NCBI GenBank assembly: GCA_039026975.1
Contig: JBCCLI010000113.1
Coordinates: forward strand, 1-16,457
Direction: 5' to 3'
Source of the DNA: JBCBKZ01 sp039026975
GTDB lineage: Bacteria; Bacteroidota; Bacteroidia; J057
Length of the DNA: 16,457 nucleotides
Shown: positions 6,924 through 15,197 of the stretch, piece after piece
Layout: each line of letters begins with the position of its first letter
Numbering within the stretch: the first letter of the stretch is position 1
Made by a program: the position numbers and the translations under genes
Notes under the pieces: model-generated
What the model was told of the DNA's origin: nothing
Seen by the model: only the letters and a program-made list of their open reading frames with translations
The model's database searches: none

Positions 6924-9900
6924 ATGACCAAACCATCCAATAAGGGGAAAATGAAGATAAATACGCAAGTAAAGCAAAGCCTTAGTACTCGCTTGGTTGT
7001 AGGCAGTCTGGTGTTGTTACTTAGCATGGGGGTAGGGGTGGGATGGTATATGGGAGCCTTTACAGCTCTTATGTCCCTATCTCAAACCCAATCTACTGAT
7101 ACAGATGGAGATGGAATAGATGATAATATAGACATAGATGATGACAATGACGGAATTCCGGATGAGGAAGAAGGAGGGGTGACCTCTAACTGCTTAGTAG
7201 GCTTCTTTCAGGTGATTGATGATGTACTACACGTATTGGATCCGGATAATGGCAGCTATATTCCCATAGGCCCTCCAACTGGATTCCGGTATAATGGTAT
7301 AGGGTATAATCCGGATGATGGACTTTTATATGGCTATGCCAGGAAATCAGGTACAGATAAGAATGGAGCAAGTATTGTGAGTGGAGATATTATTTCCATT
7401 GATCCTAGTAATGGAGAAGCAGAGTTTGTCATAAATAGTGGGAGCTCTTCTAATGTGGCTGCTGGGGATGTGTATGACGGGGTTTATTATTTCAAAAGAA
7501 ATAATAGAATAGATGGATACAATATAGCTACTGGCGTCATTTCTACAGCCGCTAATGCTCCTTTTTCCCCAAATGACTTAAGCATTATTGATGGTGTAGT
7601 CTATGGCTTAGACGGGGACAAGCTTAGTAGAATAGATTTGACAGCAACTACCCCTACCCTAACTACTGTTACGGTTTCTGGTGGGGTTCAAAATGGGATT
7701 TTCGGAGCCTCCTATGTCAGTCAGAATAACCGCTTGTACTTCTCTAATAACAATGGTGGATTATGGGAAATAAAGGATTACACGAGTGCAAATCCCACAG
7801 GTGTATATGTCATTAACACTAGCAAGACCAATTATAATGATGGAGCTGCCTGCCCGAGCTCCAGCTTTGATTTAGTAGATACAGACGGGGATGGCATCAT
7901 AGATAGTAGGGACCTGGATGCTGATAATGATGGAATACTAGACATAGTGGAAGCAGGAGGTACAGATACAGACGGAGATGGCAGACTGGATGATAATACA
8001 GATACTGATGGAGATGGTTTAGCAGATATATATGATAATGATGATACAGATGGCCCGACAGGTACTAATCCTTGTAGCCCTTTATTCACCTGTATCAACA
8101 CCGGCTCTACCTCCCTTCTTATGGATACAGATGGAGATGGTACCATAGATAATGACCTGGATTATGAAGGAGACGGTATTCCTAATATGAGAGATTCAGA
8201 CTCGGATGGAGATGGTTGTGGAGATGCGGAAGAAGGAGGGGGAAATTTTTCCTTAGCCAGTGGGACAGTGCTGAATGATACCCTCACAGGAGGAGTAGAT
8301 GCTAACGGAGTCCCCGTAATAGCTGGTAGTACTGGGCAAAGTGTAGGCTTTTCTTATGATGAAAATGTGTTAGCATGTTCTTTTCCTGTTTCAGTAGATA
8401 CAGATGGGGACGGAATAGATGATAACATAGATTTAGATGATGATAACGATGGGATTCCTGATGAACAAGAGGGAGGAGAAACCACCAACTGTATGGTTGG
8501 CTTTTTCCAAGTGATTAGTGGGCAGTTATATTTGCTCAATCCAGATAATGGCACCTACACCCCAATTGGGCCTAATGCTGGCTTTCCGTATAATAGTATA
8601 GGGTATAATCCAGATGATGGGATGCTATATGGTACCACCCTCCAACAGGGTACTGATGTGAATGGTACAAGTGTTGTTGAAGGCGATATTATTAAGATAG
8701 ACCCTAATTCAGGCGAATTCCAATTTATTGTGTTTGGAGGTGAGGATAAGGGCTCAGCAGCTGGAGATGTCTATCAAGGGATTTACTATTATAAGACATA
8801 TCCTGGCATAAGCAGCTATAATATTGCTACAGGTGTTATTTCTGAGATAACAGATATCAATTTTTTACCTGTGGACTTTAGTATTATAGATGGGATTGCC
8901 TACGGTTTACGGTACCAGGATTTATATGTAATTGATATTATGGCTGCTTCGCCTACTTTGACCTTAGTACCTGTTCCAGAGGTTCCTAGTGATAGGTCAT
9001 ATGGTGCCTCTTATGTAGGTCAGAATAACCGGTTATACTTTTCTAACAATGATGGCGGGATGTGGGAGATTAAAAATTATACAACGTCTACTCCTACAGC
9101 TACTTACGTAATTAACACCACACCTACCTATGCCAATGATGGAGCTTCCTGCCCGAGTTCAAGCTTTGACTTTATAGATACAGATGGAGACGGCATAGAA
9201 GATAGTAAAGACTTGGACTCAGATAATGATGGAATACCAGACATAGTAGAAGCAGGTGGAGCAGATACAAATGGTGATGGAAGAGCAGATGATAGTAGTG
9301 ATGCAGACGGAGATGGGTTAGCAGATATCTATGATAATGATGATACAGACGGTCCTGCTGGTTCCAATACCTGTAGCCCCTTATTCACCTGTTTGAATAT
9401 GGGTTCTACTTCCCTCCTGATGGATACTAATGGAGATGGGTCTATAGATAATGACCTGGACTTTGATGGAGATGGAGTACCTAATAACCTGGACCTGGAT
9501 TCAGATAATGATGGCATCCTGGACATACTGGAGAATAACCTATCCGGCTTAGATACAAATGCAGACGGTCAGGTAGATGATGCCCTTACTAATGACTCGG
9601 ATGGTAATGGATGGTCAAATTCCACTGATGGTGGGAATGGAGGAACCAGCCCCTTACTTACCACAGATGCAAACAGTGATGGAGTAGCTGATGCCTACCC
9701 TACCCAGAATTCAGATAATGATGCGACGCCTAATTTCCTGGATATAGATTCTGATAATGATGGAATCACAGATAATACTGAAGCGCAGGATACAGATACC
9801 TACCTATCCCCAACTAACCTTGATGACGATAGAGATGGCATAGATGATGCCTATGATAATGATGATTCTCAGTTTGGAGGGCCTAGCTCAGGCATAAGCC

Positions 9901-10769
9901 CTGTAAATACAGATGGACTGGATTCAATGGACTACCTGGATACAGATAGTGATGAGGATGGAATTGTAGATGAAATAGAGGGGCATGATACTAATACAGA
10001 TGGTGTAGTAAATAATGATGATACCCCATCTGCCAATACCGGACAGTCAGGAGGAACGACAGATGTAGACGGAGATGGCTTATTAGATGGTTATGATAAT
10101 GATACCTCAAGTCCGGATCCTACTAATGGAGGACTTGGGCCAGAAGATCATCCTGATACCATGGGGCCTACAGCTGAGCAAAACTGGCGAGAAGAACCTG
10201 GTAATCTTTTTCCGGTAGAGTGGTTGGCTTTTGACGGAAAACAGGAGGGGAATACCGTAATTCTTGATTGGATTACGGCCACAGAAATGAACTCGGACTT
10301 CTTTAGTATAGAGAGGTCTTTAAATGGGATAACCTTCTCCCAAGTAGGAAGGGAAAAGGCTGCCGGAGATACACAGACCCCCACAGCGTATAGATATGTG
10401 GATGCAGCCCTCCCCGCTGTACGTCCTGAAAGACTGCTGTATAGGCTGCGGCAGGTGGATATAGACGGTCAGTTTAGTTACAGCAATACCATTGAATTAG
10501 CCTTTACGCAGGGAGACGTATTCTCAAGTCTAAAAGTAGGGCCTAATCCAGCTTCTGATATAGTGAGGGTTAGGTATACACTTGAAAATGCTCAACCTAC
10601 CTCATTAATAGTCTATTCTCTAAAAGGCCAGAAAATGTATGAAAAAGTATTAGATAGGGCAGCCGGAGAAGAAACCACCATAAATGTCTCTTCATGGTCT
10701 GAAGGGATTTACATAGTGAGTCTATCTGGCAAAAACGTTAAACCGGTTAAGTTGCAGGTTAGGCATTAA
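6924..10769 (+). CDS. Giant T9SS-secreted surface protein with duplicated modules and thrombospondin type 3 calcium repeats
   Basis: The 1281-residue protein has a basic head (1-24) and a hydrophobic segment (about 25-46) that would act as an export signal. Two tandem modules follow (59-421 and 492-854, offset 433). Each opens with DxDGDGIDDNID calcium repeats, continues with a beta-propeller-like block (GYNPDDG at 127 and 560; GASYV then QNNRLYFSNN at 261 and 694) and closes with calcium repeats and a CSPLFTC motif. Residues 422-490 form a linker of a type seen in Bacteroidota calcium-repeat proteins (DGDGCGDAEEGGG). Residues 855-1062 are further DxDxDG repeats. Residues about 1096-1195 look like a beta-sandwich. 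Residues about 1203-1281 are a T9SS type A sorting domain (VGPNPASDIV, SLKGQKMYEK, SEGIYIVSL), which directs outer-membrane passage and surface attachment or release. It is probably a calcium-stiffened adhesin or matrix protein. The start at Met1 is favoured because the pseudogene upstream conserves the KGK head at the same distance. The sorting call is firm; the biological role is inferred. Confidence 0.93.
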   Translation: MTKPSNKGKMKINTQVKQSLSTRLVVGSLVLLLSMGVGVGWYMGAFTALMSLSQTQSTDTDGDGIDDNIDIDDDNDGIPDEEEGGVTSNCLVGFFQVIDDVLHVLDPDNGSYIPIGPPTGFRYNGIGYNPDDGLLYGYARKSGTDKNGASIVSGDIISIDPSNGEAEFVINSGSSSNVAAGDVYDGVYYFKRNNRIDGYNIATGVISTAANAPFSPNDLSIIDGVVYGLDGDKLSRIDLTATTPTLTTVTVSGGVQNGIFGASYVSQNNRLYFSNNNGGLWEIKDYTSANPTGVYVINTSKTNYNDGAACPSSSFDLVDTDGDGIIDSRDLDADNDGILDIVEAGGTDTDGDGRLDDNTDTDGDGLADIYDNDDTDGPTGTNPCSPLFTCINTGSTSLLMDTDGDGTIDNDLDYEGDGIPNMRDSDSDGDGCGDAEEGGGNFSLASGTVLNDTLTGGVDANGVPVIAGSTGQSVGFSYDENVLACSFPVSVDTDGDGIDDNIDLDDDNDGIPDEQEGGETTNCMVGFFQVISGQLYLLNPDNGTYTPIGPNAGFPYNSIGYNPDDGMLYGTTLQQGTDVNGTSVVEGDIIKIDPNSGEFQFIVFGGEDKGSAAGDVYQGIYYYKTYPGISSYNIATGVISEITDINFLPVDFSIIDGIAYGLRYQDLYVIDIMAASPTLTLVPVPEVPSDRSYGASYVGQNNRLYFSNNDGGMWEIKNYTTSTPTATYVINTTPTYANDGASCPSSSFDFIDTDGDGIEDSKDLDSDNDGIPDIVEAGGADTNGDGRADDSSDADGDGLADIYDNDDTDGPAGSNTCSPLFTCLNMGSTSLLMDTNGDGSIDNDLDFDGDGVPNNLDLDSDNDGILDILENNLSGLDTNADGQVDDALTNDSDGNGWSNSTDGGNGGTSPLLTTDANSDGVADAYPTQNSDNDATPNFLDIDSDNDGITDNTEAQDTDTYLSPTNLDDDRDGIDDAYDNDDSQFGGPSSGISPVNTDGLDSMDYLDTDSDEDGIVDEIEGHDTNTDGVVNNDDTPSANTGQSGGTTDVDGDGLLDGYDNDTSSPDPTNGGLGPEDHPDTMGPTAEQNWREEPGNLFPVEWLAFDGKQEGNTVILDWITATEMNSDFFSIERSLNGITFSQVGREKAAGDTQTPTAYRYVDAALPAVRPERLLYRLRQVDIDGQFSYSNTIELAFTQGDVFSSLKVGPNPASDIVRVRYTLENAQPTSLIVYSLKGQKMYEKVLDRAAGEETTINVSSWSEGIYIVSLSGKNVKPVKLQVRH
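7098..8186 (+). repeat. Intragenic duplication, copy 1 (residues 59-421)
   Basis: This is the first of two 363-codon modules in the surface-protein gene. It encodes calcium repeats, the propeller-like block, the CSPLFTC motif and calcium repeats again. Landmarks recur exactly 433 codons (1299 bp) later throughout, so insertions and deletions between copies balance out. Confidence 0.85.
8397..9485 (+). repeat. Intragenic duplication, copy 2 (residues 492-854)
   Basis: This is the second module, clearly homologous to 7098-8186 but diverged by many substitutions, especially in the propeller-like block (about residues 590-690). The divergence points to an old duplication rather than a recent one or an assembly artefact. 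A 70-codon linker separates the two copies. Confidence 0.85.
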
Positions 10770-10775
10770 AGATGG

Positions 10776-10804
10776 GAGAAGGTGGGACTTTGTCCTGCCT
10801 TCTC
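10776..10804 (+). terminator. Hairpin terminator after the surface-protein gene
   Basis: GAGAAGGTGGGAC (10776-10788) pairs with GTCCTGCCTTCTC (10792-10804) over 13 positions, two of them G-U in the RNA, around a TTT loop. It begins 7 bases after the TAA at 10767-10769. No long T-run follows (AATTCCTTACC), so it may be an imperfect terminator or a 3'-end stabilising hairpin. It separates the surface-protein gene from the regulator gene. Confidence 0.65.
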
Positions 10805-10842
10805 AATTCCTTACCTTAGGGCTAGCCGAAAACCTGTCTAAT

Positions 10843-11328
10843 GTGAAACATTCACCCATCAAGCGCCTAAAGGTAAAAAAAGGAACCTTTCTCCAGCAGA
10901 GAGGAGAAGTTAATACCAAAGTTTATCGAGTACATGCTGGTTTACTAAGAAGCTATTGTGTAGATGAAAAGGGGAAGGAACATATTTTTATGTTCGCACC
11001 TGAAGGGTGGATCATAGCAGATAGTACCCCGGCAGATGTCCCCTCAGAACTCTATATTGATGCCTTAGAGGATTCTCTGGTACTAGTATCGGAAAAGGTG
11101 ATGGACGTTAAACCCGATTTTAAAAGAATTGTGAATAGAATGGATACACTCCAAAAACGTGTGATCATGCTACTAAGCGCGTCTGCCTCTGAACGTTATG
11201 AAGACTTTATAAAGACCTACCCAGATATTGTGCAGAGAGTTCCTCAGAAAATGATAGCCTCCTACCTGGGAATTACACCTCAGGCGCTCAGCAAAGTAAA
11301 GAGAGAACTGTATGAAAAAGATAAGTGA
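10843..11328 (+). CDS. Crp/Fnr-family transcriptional regulator (GTG start)
   Basis: The 161-residue protein has a cyclic-nucleotide-binding-type beta-roll at about 8-88 (VKKGTFLQQRGEVNTKVYRV, HAGLLRSYCVDEKGKEHIFM), a long dimerisation helix (about 90-115) and a helix-turn-helix at about 133-155 (VPQKMIASYLGITPQALSKV), which is typical of Bacteroidota Crp/Fnr proteins. No Cys cluster for an iron-sulfur centre is seen, so oxygen sensing of the Fnr type is unlikely; the ligand is unknown. At 161 residues it is shorter than the usual 190 or so, because the N-terminal helix before the beta-roll is missing. GTG at 10843 is the first plausible start, since the overlapping ATG at 10841 runs at once into TGA. 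The frame stays open upstream to at least the preceding stop, so a non-ATG upstream start cannot be ruled out. It probably controls the barrel gene downstream. Confidence 0.88.
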   Translation: MKHSPIKRLKVKKGTFLQQRGEVNTKVYRVHAGLLRSYCVDEKGKEHIFMFAPEGWIIADSTPADVPSELYIDALEDSLVLVSEKVMDVKPDFKRIVNRMDTLQKRVIMLLSASASERYEDFIKTYPDIVQRVPQKMIASYLGITPQALSKVKRELYEKDK

Positions 11329-11367
11329 TATAGAATTGTTAACATAGATTAATAGAGATGTGACTGG

Positions 11368-11380
11368 AATGTCGGACATT
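11368..11380. promoter_or_regulatory. Candidate operator AATGTC-G-GACATT
   Basis: This perfect 13-base palindrome with a single central base lies 40 bp after the Crp/Fnr-type regulator gene and about 90 bp before the start of the outer-membrane barrel gene. Crp/Fnr dimers bind short inverted repeats, so it is a reasonable target for the neighbouring regulator. Its half-site is not the textbook Fnr (TTGAT) or Crp (TGTGA) sequence, so the assignment is inference from position and symmetry. Confidence 0.4.
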
Positions 11381-11470
11381 ACTAAAGAATAAAACATACT
11401 AGCCAACTGCTATGATATAGTCATCTGCTAGATAAGCTTTTATCTCTTTCATTATATATGATCCGGCCAC

Positions 11471-12883
11471 ATGCATCTCCTCCTAAAATCCTTAATCGGC
11501 TTCCTCTTTTTATTGGGTTTTTCCGGTTTACTTAACGGGCAAACGGAAAAAGCTACGCCTCCTGCTTTCCAGAATAATAGATCACAGGAGTCCTATGAAT
11601 ACCTCATAAACGCTGAGACTAATCCTTACCAGAAAGCTTTTGGAGATGACTTAAAATATATTCCCCTGGCTGATAGCGGGTCTATTTACCTTTCATTGGG
11701 AGGAAGCTACAGGGCGAGAATGGAAAGTTTCACGAATAGAGACTGGACTCCTGGTGAGAATACCTACTATTCTCAGAGACTCAGTACGCATGCTTCTCTG
11801 CAACTAGGCAGGCACATTCGCTTATTTGGGGAAGTTTATCATGGGTTAACTACCGGAGAAGATAAATTTTTTCAGGATGATGATATAGACTGGCACCAAG
11901 GATTTATAGCCTTCACATTTGGGCTAGCAAAGAAATATGAAGTAAATATTAGTCTGGGACGACAGGAAATGGATTTAGGAGCCGCCCGGCTGGTAGGAAG
12001 AAGAGATGGTACCAATATGCGCAGGAGTTTTGACCTGGGGAGGATAAGTCTGACAAAGGGGGCTACCAAGGCTCAGCTTTTTTATGGAAAGGAAGTAAGC
12101 CCCCAATTCGGAGCCTTTGATAATGTATTTAGCTTGTTTGATGAGGATGCCACAAATCCTGAAATATGGGGAATCTATACGGAATGGCCGATAATAGAAA
12201 ACGAACATATCATTGAAGCCTATTACCTGGGATTTCAATCTGATGTGTCCAGAATGAGTGATCAAATAGGCAAAGAGACCAGGCACTCAATCGGGATTAG
12301 AAGCCATGGACAGGTAGGCCGGTTTATCTTTAATTCAGAACTCATCTACCAATTTGGAGAACTGGGAGAGAGTTCCATTAGTGCGTATAATTTTGAAACG
12401 GATTGGAAGTATATTCTTCTTACTACCAAATGGAGGCCCATGCTAGGGATTAAACTGGATTTTTCCAGCGGAGATAGGGAAGTAGGGGATGATAAGCTTC
12501 AAACGTTTAACCCCATTTTTGTAAATCCCGGTATTTACAGCTTGGCAGCTATAAATACCCCTGCTAATCTGACTAGTTTCCATCCCAGCTTTACCTTTTT
12601 TCCCTTGAAAGAGCTTACCGTTTACATGGACTATGCCCTCTTCTACAGAACTAATAGGGAAGATGGCCTATATGCTCCTCCCCGCTTCTTGAATAGAGAA
12701 CCTAATGGGATCAGAGATAGGCACATAGGAGATGTGGTGGGGATAAATCTAAAGTATGGAGTGAACAGGAATATCTCCCTGAACTTACTCAGCTCCTTTT
12801 TTATAGCAGGAGGATTCGTAGAGGCTTCAGGCCCGTCTAAAAATATTTTCTATCTGGCAGCAACTATACATTTTCTTATATAA
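11471..12883 (+). CDS. Alginate-export-family outer-membrane beta-barrel protein
   Basis: The 470-residue protein has a signal peptide (1-23: MHLLLKSLIGFLFLLGFSGL, then NG, with cleavage near Gln24). A barrel of alternating strands runs from about 72 to the end: YLSLGGSYRARMESF, SLQLGRHIRLFGEVYHG, VNISLGRQEMDLGAARLVG, then arginine-rich RRDGTNMRRSFD. The SLGRQEMDLGAARLVGRRDG block with its basic residues and the overall strand pattern match the alginate_exp (AlgE-like) family, whose known member is an 18-strand barrel with a positively charged pore. In Bacteroidota such proteins occur without alginate synthesis genes, so the substrate is unknown. The last strand ends FYLAATIHFLI, the usual hydrophobic terminal strand. 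The next gene follows after 23 bp, so the two are probably co-transcribed, possibly under the regulator upstream. Confidence 0.85.
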   Translation: MHLLLKSLIGFLFLLGFSGLLNGQTEKATPPAFQNNRSQESYEYLINAETNPYQKAFGDDLKYIPLADSGSIYLSLGGSYRARMESFTNRDWTPGENTYYSQRLSTHASLQLGRHIRLFGEVYHGLTTGEDKFFQDDDIDWHQGFIAFTFGLAKKYEVNISLGRQEMDLGAARLVGRRDGTNMRRSFDLGRISLTKGATKAQLFYGKEVSPQFGAFDNVFSLFDEDATNPEIWGIYTEWPIIENEHIIEAYYLGFQSDVSRMSDQIGKETRHSIGIRSHGQVGRFIFNSELIYQFGELGESSISAYNFETDWKYILLTTKWRPMLGIKLDFSSGDREVGDDKLQTFNPIFVNPGIYSLAAINTPANLTSFHPSFTFFPLKELTVYMDYALFYRTNREDGLYAPPRFLNREPNGIRDRHIGDVVGINLKYGVNRNISLNLLSSFFIAGGFVEASGPSKNIFYLAATIHFLI

Positions 12884-12906
12884 ACCCATCCTATAACAGT
12901 TGAATC

Positions 12907-14181
12907 ATGAAACAAATTACTTTGGTTCTCTTAGTTGTAACTTCCTTAGTGGTAGCTAGTGGCTTTACCCTATGGAAAAATAACCTCACCCCTTCGGAGC
13001 TACCAGGTGCTAATGTGATTTCTTTTGGACCTGATAACGTACTCTTTGTAGGGGATAGCAAGGGAGGGAAAATCCATGCCATTCCCACAGAAGGAACTGA
13101 ATTAAAAGAGGCTGTGCCATATAACTTTTTGGATTTTGACCTAAAGTTGGCAGAAGTATTGGAAATGGAAGCCAGAGACCTTGTCATTCAGGATATGAAG
13201 GTTCACCCCTTGAGTCAGGAGGTATATGTGGCTGTAAAAAAAGGACATCAAGCTGATGCAGCCTTTGCCATAGCCATAGCTAATCCTATGAGAAAGGACA
13301 TTAGCATCCTGGAGGTAGGATCTGTGGATTATGAAGCGGTTTCCATTAGAAATCCTGCTTCAGAGAATTTAGTCTTCTGGCGTGATAAACCGGGGAGTAT
13401 GCTAAATATAACGGACATAGATTACTATGACGGACATATCTATGTAGCCGGAATCCAAAATACGGAGTTTGCTTCTACCCTTCGTAAAATCACCTACCCT
13501 TTTCAGGGAGAACAAACCTTAGTTGGGGGAATAGAAATCTATCATGCTATTCATACTCAAAATGAAACACGTGCCCCTATCAGAACCATGCTTATCACAG
13601 AGCTGGATGAGGTGCCTACGTTAATTGCCAGCTATACCTGTACCCCACTAGTTACTATTCCTCTTTCTGAAATTAGAGAAGGGAATAAAATCACCGGCAA
13701 TACCATTGCAGAGTTAGGCTATGGCAACACGCCCGTTGATATGCTTACCTACATAACCCAGGAAAATGATGGGAGCCCAGACCAAAAGCTCATGATCACT
13801 CATAAGCATAGGAGTGGGGCACTTATCTCTATGAAAGATGTGGCAGAAGCTAGTAAAGGAGAGGGCCTTGCAGGGAAAAAGGGCTTATCAGGTATGCCTG
13901 AGGGAATCCCCAATTATTCCCTGCCTACCAGCACAGTCATCCAGGTAGATGATCAAAATCAGATGATGTTGGCTATGCTCAAAAGAAATCTTGATACAGG
14001 CGGTATTGATTTAGTTTCTGAGTTAAAGGGGCCTTATTTACGCCTAAGTGAGTTCATCTCTGAATATGATTTCCCTGACTATAAATATGGAGAGGAACAA
14101 GAATTTACCAAGCAATTCCATGATATGGTTAAGCCCATGGAAGGATACCCAGAACTGACTTCTGATAAAACAAATAAATAG
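12907..14181 (+). CDS. Secreted periplasmic protein, probably beta-propeller, function unknown
   Basis: The 424-residue protein has a signal peptide (about 1-20: MKQITLVLLVVTSLVVASGF). Residues about 33-60 (GANVISFGPDNVLFVGDSKG, then GKIHAI) are the kind of blade seen in NHL, SMP-30 and related propellers. Further short strand groups recur: DMKVHPLSQEVYVAV, ITDIDYYDGHIYVAG, then PTLIASYTCTPLVTIPL. There is no enzyme motif, haem-binding CxxCH or lipobox. The C-terminus (about 370-424) is charged and probably flexible. It lies 23 bp after the outer-membrane barrel gene and is followed by a hairpin at 14197-14222, so barrel and propeller form a two-gene unit. A periplasmic partner of the barrel is the simplest role. 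The family name is not recognised. Confidence 0.82.
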   Translation: MKQITLVLLVVTSLVVASGFTLWKNNLTPSELPGANVISFGPDNVLFVGDSKGGKIHAIPTEGTELKEAVPYNFLDFDLKLAEVLEMEARDLVIQDMKVHPLSQEVYVAVKKGHQADAAFAIAIANPMRKDISILEVGSVDYEAVSIRNPASENLVFWRDKPGSMLNITDIDYYDGHIYVAGIQNTEFASTLRKITYPFQGEQTLVGGIEIYHAIHTQNETRAPIRTMLITELDEVPTLIASYTCTPLVTIPLSEIREGNKITGNTIAELGYGNTPVDMLTYITQENDGSPDQKLMITHKHRSGALISMKDVAEASKGEGLAGKKGLSGMPEGIPNYSLPTSTVIQVDDQNQMMLAMLKRNLDTGGIDLVSELKGPYLRLSEFISEYDFPDYKYGEEQEFTKQFHDMVKPMEGYPELTSDKTNK

Positions 14182-14196
14182 GTAGGTTCAAGTGAG

Positions 14197-14230
14197 AGCC
14201 CTTCTTGGAAATGAGGAGGGCTTATTTTCT
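14197..14230 (+). terminator. Hairpin with T-rich tail between propeller and lipoprotein genes
   Basis: AGCCCTTCT (14197-14205) pairs with AGGAGGGCT (14214-14222) over nine positions, one of them G-U, around an 8-base loop. It is followed by TATTTTCTATTTC. It starts 16 bases after the propeller stop and ends only 23 bases before the lipoprotein ATG. It may fully terminate or only attenuate transcription into the lipoprotein gene. Confidence 0.7.
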
Positions 14231-14245
14231 ATTTCATAACACGGT

Positions 14246-15055
14246 ATGAATGTTAGGTATTACCTCTTTTGTGAGTTACTCGCTACCTTATGGCTCGTGA
14301 GCTGTTCCACTGCTGTAGAATCACCTCCAGAGGTAGTAACTATTTATCCTACTTCTGACACCCTTCCAGAAAACCTGCTTAGAATGTATATCCAGTTTTC
14401 TTCTCCCATGAAAACGGTGGGGAACCTGGAAAAGATCCAGTTAGTAGATTCTCAAGGTAAGGAAGTGAAAGGGGCCATTTTTAATAATGTTTATGAGCTG
14501 TGGAATGCTGAACAGACTCAGCTTACCTTGATATTTGATCCTGCCAGAGTCAAAAAAGGCCTTCAAGTATATGACTCGCTGGGGCCTGCATTGCTTGTAG
14601 GAAGGGAGTATCAGCTGCTTATAGAAGGATTAGAAGATGTTACTCATCTTCCCTTGGCAGAGAGTTTCCTAAAAACATTTGTGGTATCTGCTCCTGATAC
14701 GGTTCCTCCTAATCCCGGAAATTGGGAATTAGCAGAACCAAAAGCTGGCAGTAGAACCCCCCTATTTATAACATTCCCCACTATTCTGGATCAAATGTCA
14801 TTGAACACTAGAATCCTGATTTTAAATGATCGAGGAGAGGAAGTTTTGGGGGACATAAAAGTGGGGGAATTAGAAAAGAGCATAGCATATGTTCCAGAAG
14901 TGAAGTGGCAAAAAGGGCAATACCATATTATGGTACACACTAGACTGGAGGATCCTGCCGGCAATAATATAAGGGGGCTATTTGACCATCCAGTTGGTAG
15001 CCTAAGGGGTGATCATGAAGAAGAAACCTTGGATCTGGCCTTCCAGGTAGAGTGA
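14246..15055 (+). CDS. Outer-membrane-type lipoprotein with two Ig-like (SbsA/Big_5-like) domains
   Basis: The 269-residue protein has a lipoprotein signal ending LVSC with Cys20 as the lipid site and Ser at +2, consistent with outer-membrane targeting. Domain one (about 27-147) has the Ig-like opening PPEVVTIYPTSDTLPENLLR, YIQFSSPM and the hallmark LTLIFDPARVKKGL (93-106). Domain two (about 152-268) repeats the theme with PPNPGNWELAEPKAGSRTPL and HTRLEDPAGNNIRG. I recall this two-domain pattern (LPxNLLRxYxxFSxPM, then LTxLFDPxRxKxGL, then LEDxAGN) from conserved hypothetical proteins in several phyla; no function is known to me. The lipobox position supports the ATG at 14246. It follows the propeller gene after a hairpin and may be expressed separately or by readthrough. 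It is probably a structural or binding component at the cell envelope. Confidence 0.85.
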   Translation: MNVRYYLFCELLATLWLVSCSTAVESPPEVVTIYPTSDTLPENLLRMYIQFSSPMKTVGNLEKIQLVDSQGKEVKGAIFNNVYELWNAEQTQLTLIFDPARVKKGLQVYDSLGPALLVGREYQLLIEGLEDVTHLPLAESFLKTFVVSAPDTVPPNPGNWELAEPKAGSRTPLFITFPTILDQMSLNTRILILNDRGEEVLGDIKVGELEKSIAYVPEVKWQKGQYHIMVHTRLEDPAGNNIRGLFDHPVGSLRGDHEEETLDLAFQVE

Positions 15056-15078
15056 GCCTTTATTGAATGATATGACTG

Positions 15079-15095
15079 CCTTTCAGCATGAAAGG
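15079..15095. terminator. Weak hairpin in a convergent intergenic region
   Basis: CCTTTCA (15079-15085) and TGAAAGG (15089-15095) form a 7-bp stem with a GCA loop, 24 bp after the lipoprotein stop. No T-run follows on either strand. Other short inverted pairs occur in the same gap (TGGCC at 15141 with GGCCA at 15155; CTGGG at 15166 with CCCAG at 15179), so the 142-bp gap between convergent genes has several possible 3'-end structures. Confidence 0.35.
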
Positions 15096-15197
15096 AAGGG
15101 TATGTATATGCCTGCAGAATCCTTTGACAGTTGAAACAGTTGGCCTCATCTAGTGGCCATACATGCTGGGACCTTAGACCCAGTACCCAGCTATCTA

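Noticed and set aside
7832..8146. Minus-strand ORF rich in PSPSVS-type repeats, and similar ones at 8354-8554 and 9329-9526
   Set aside because: These are antisense shadows of the repeated GATxxxGATGGxGATGG calcium-repeat codons of the surface-protein gene; the low-complexity repeats arise from the coding strand.
11975..12286. 103-codon minus-strand ORF inside the outer-membrane barrel gene
   Set aside because: It is fully antisense to the barrel coding sequence, which has a signal peptide and a family match; there is no independent support.
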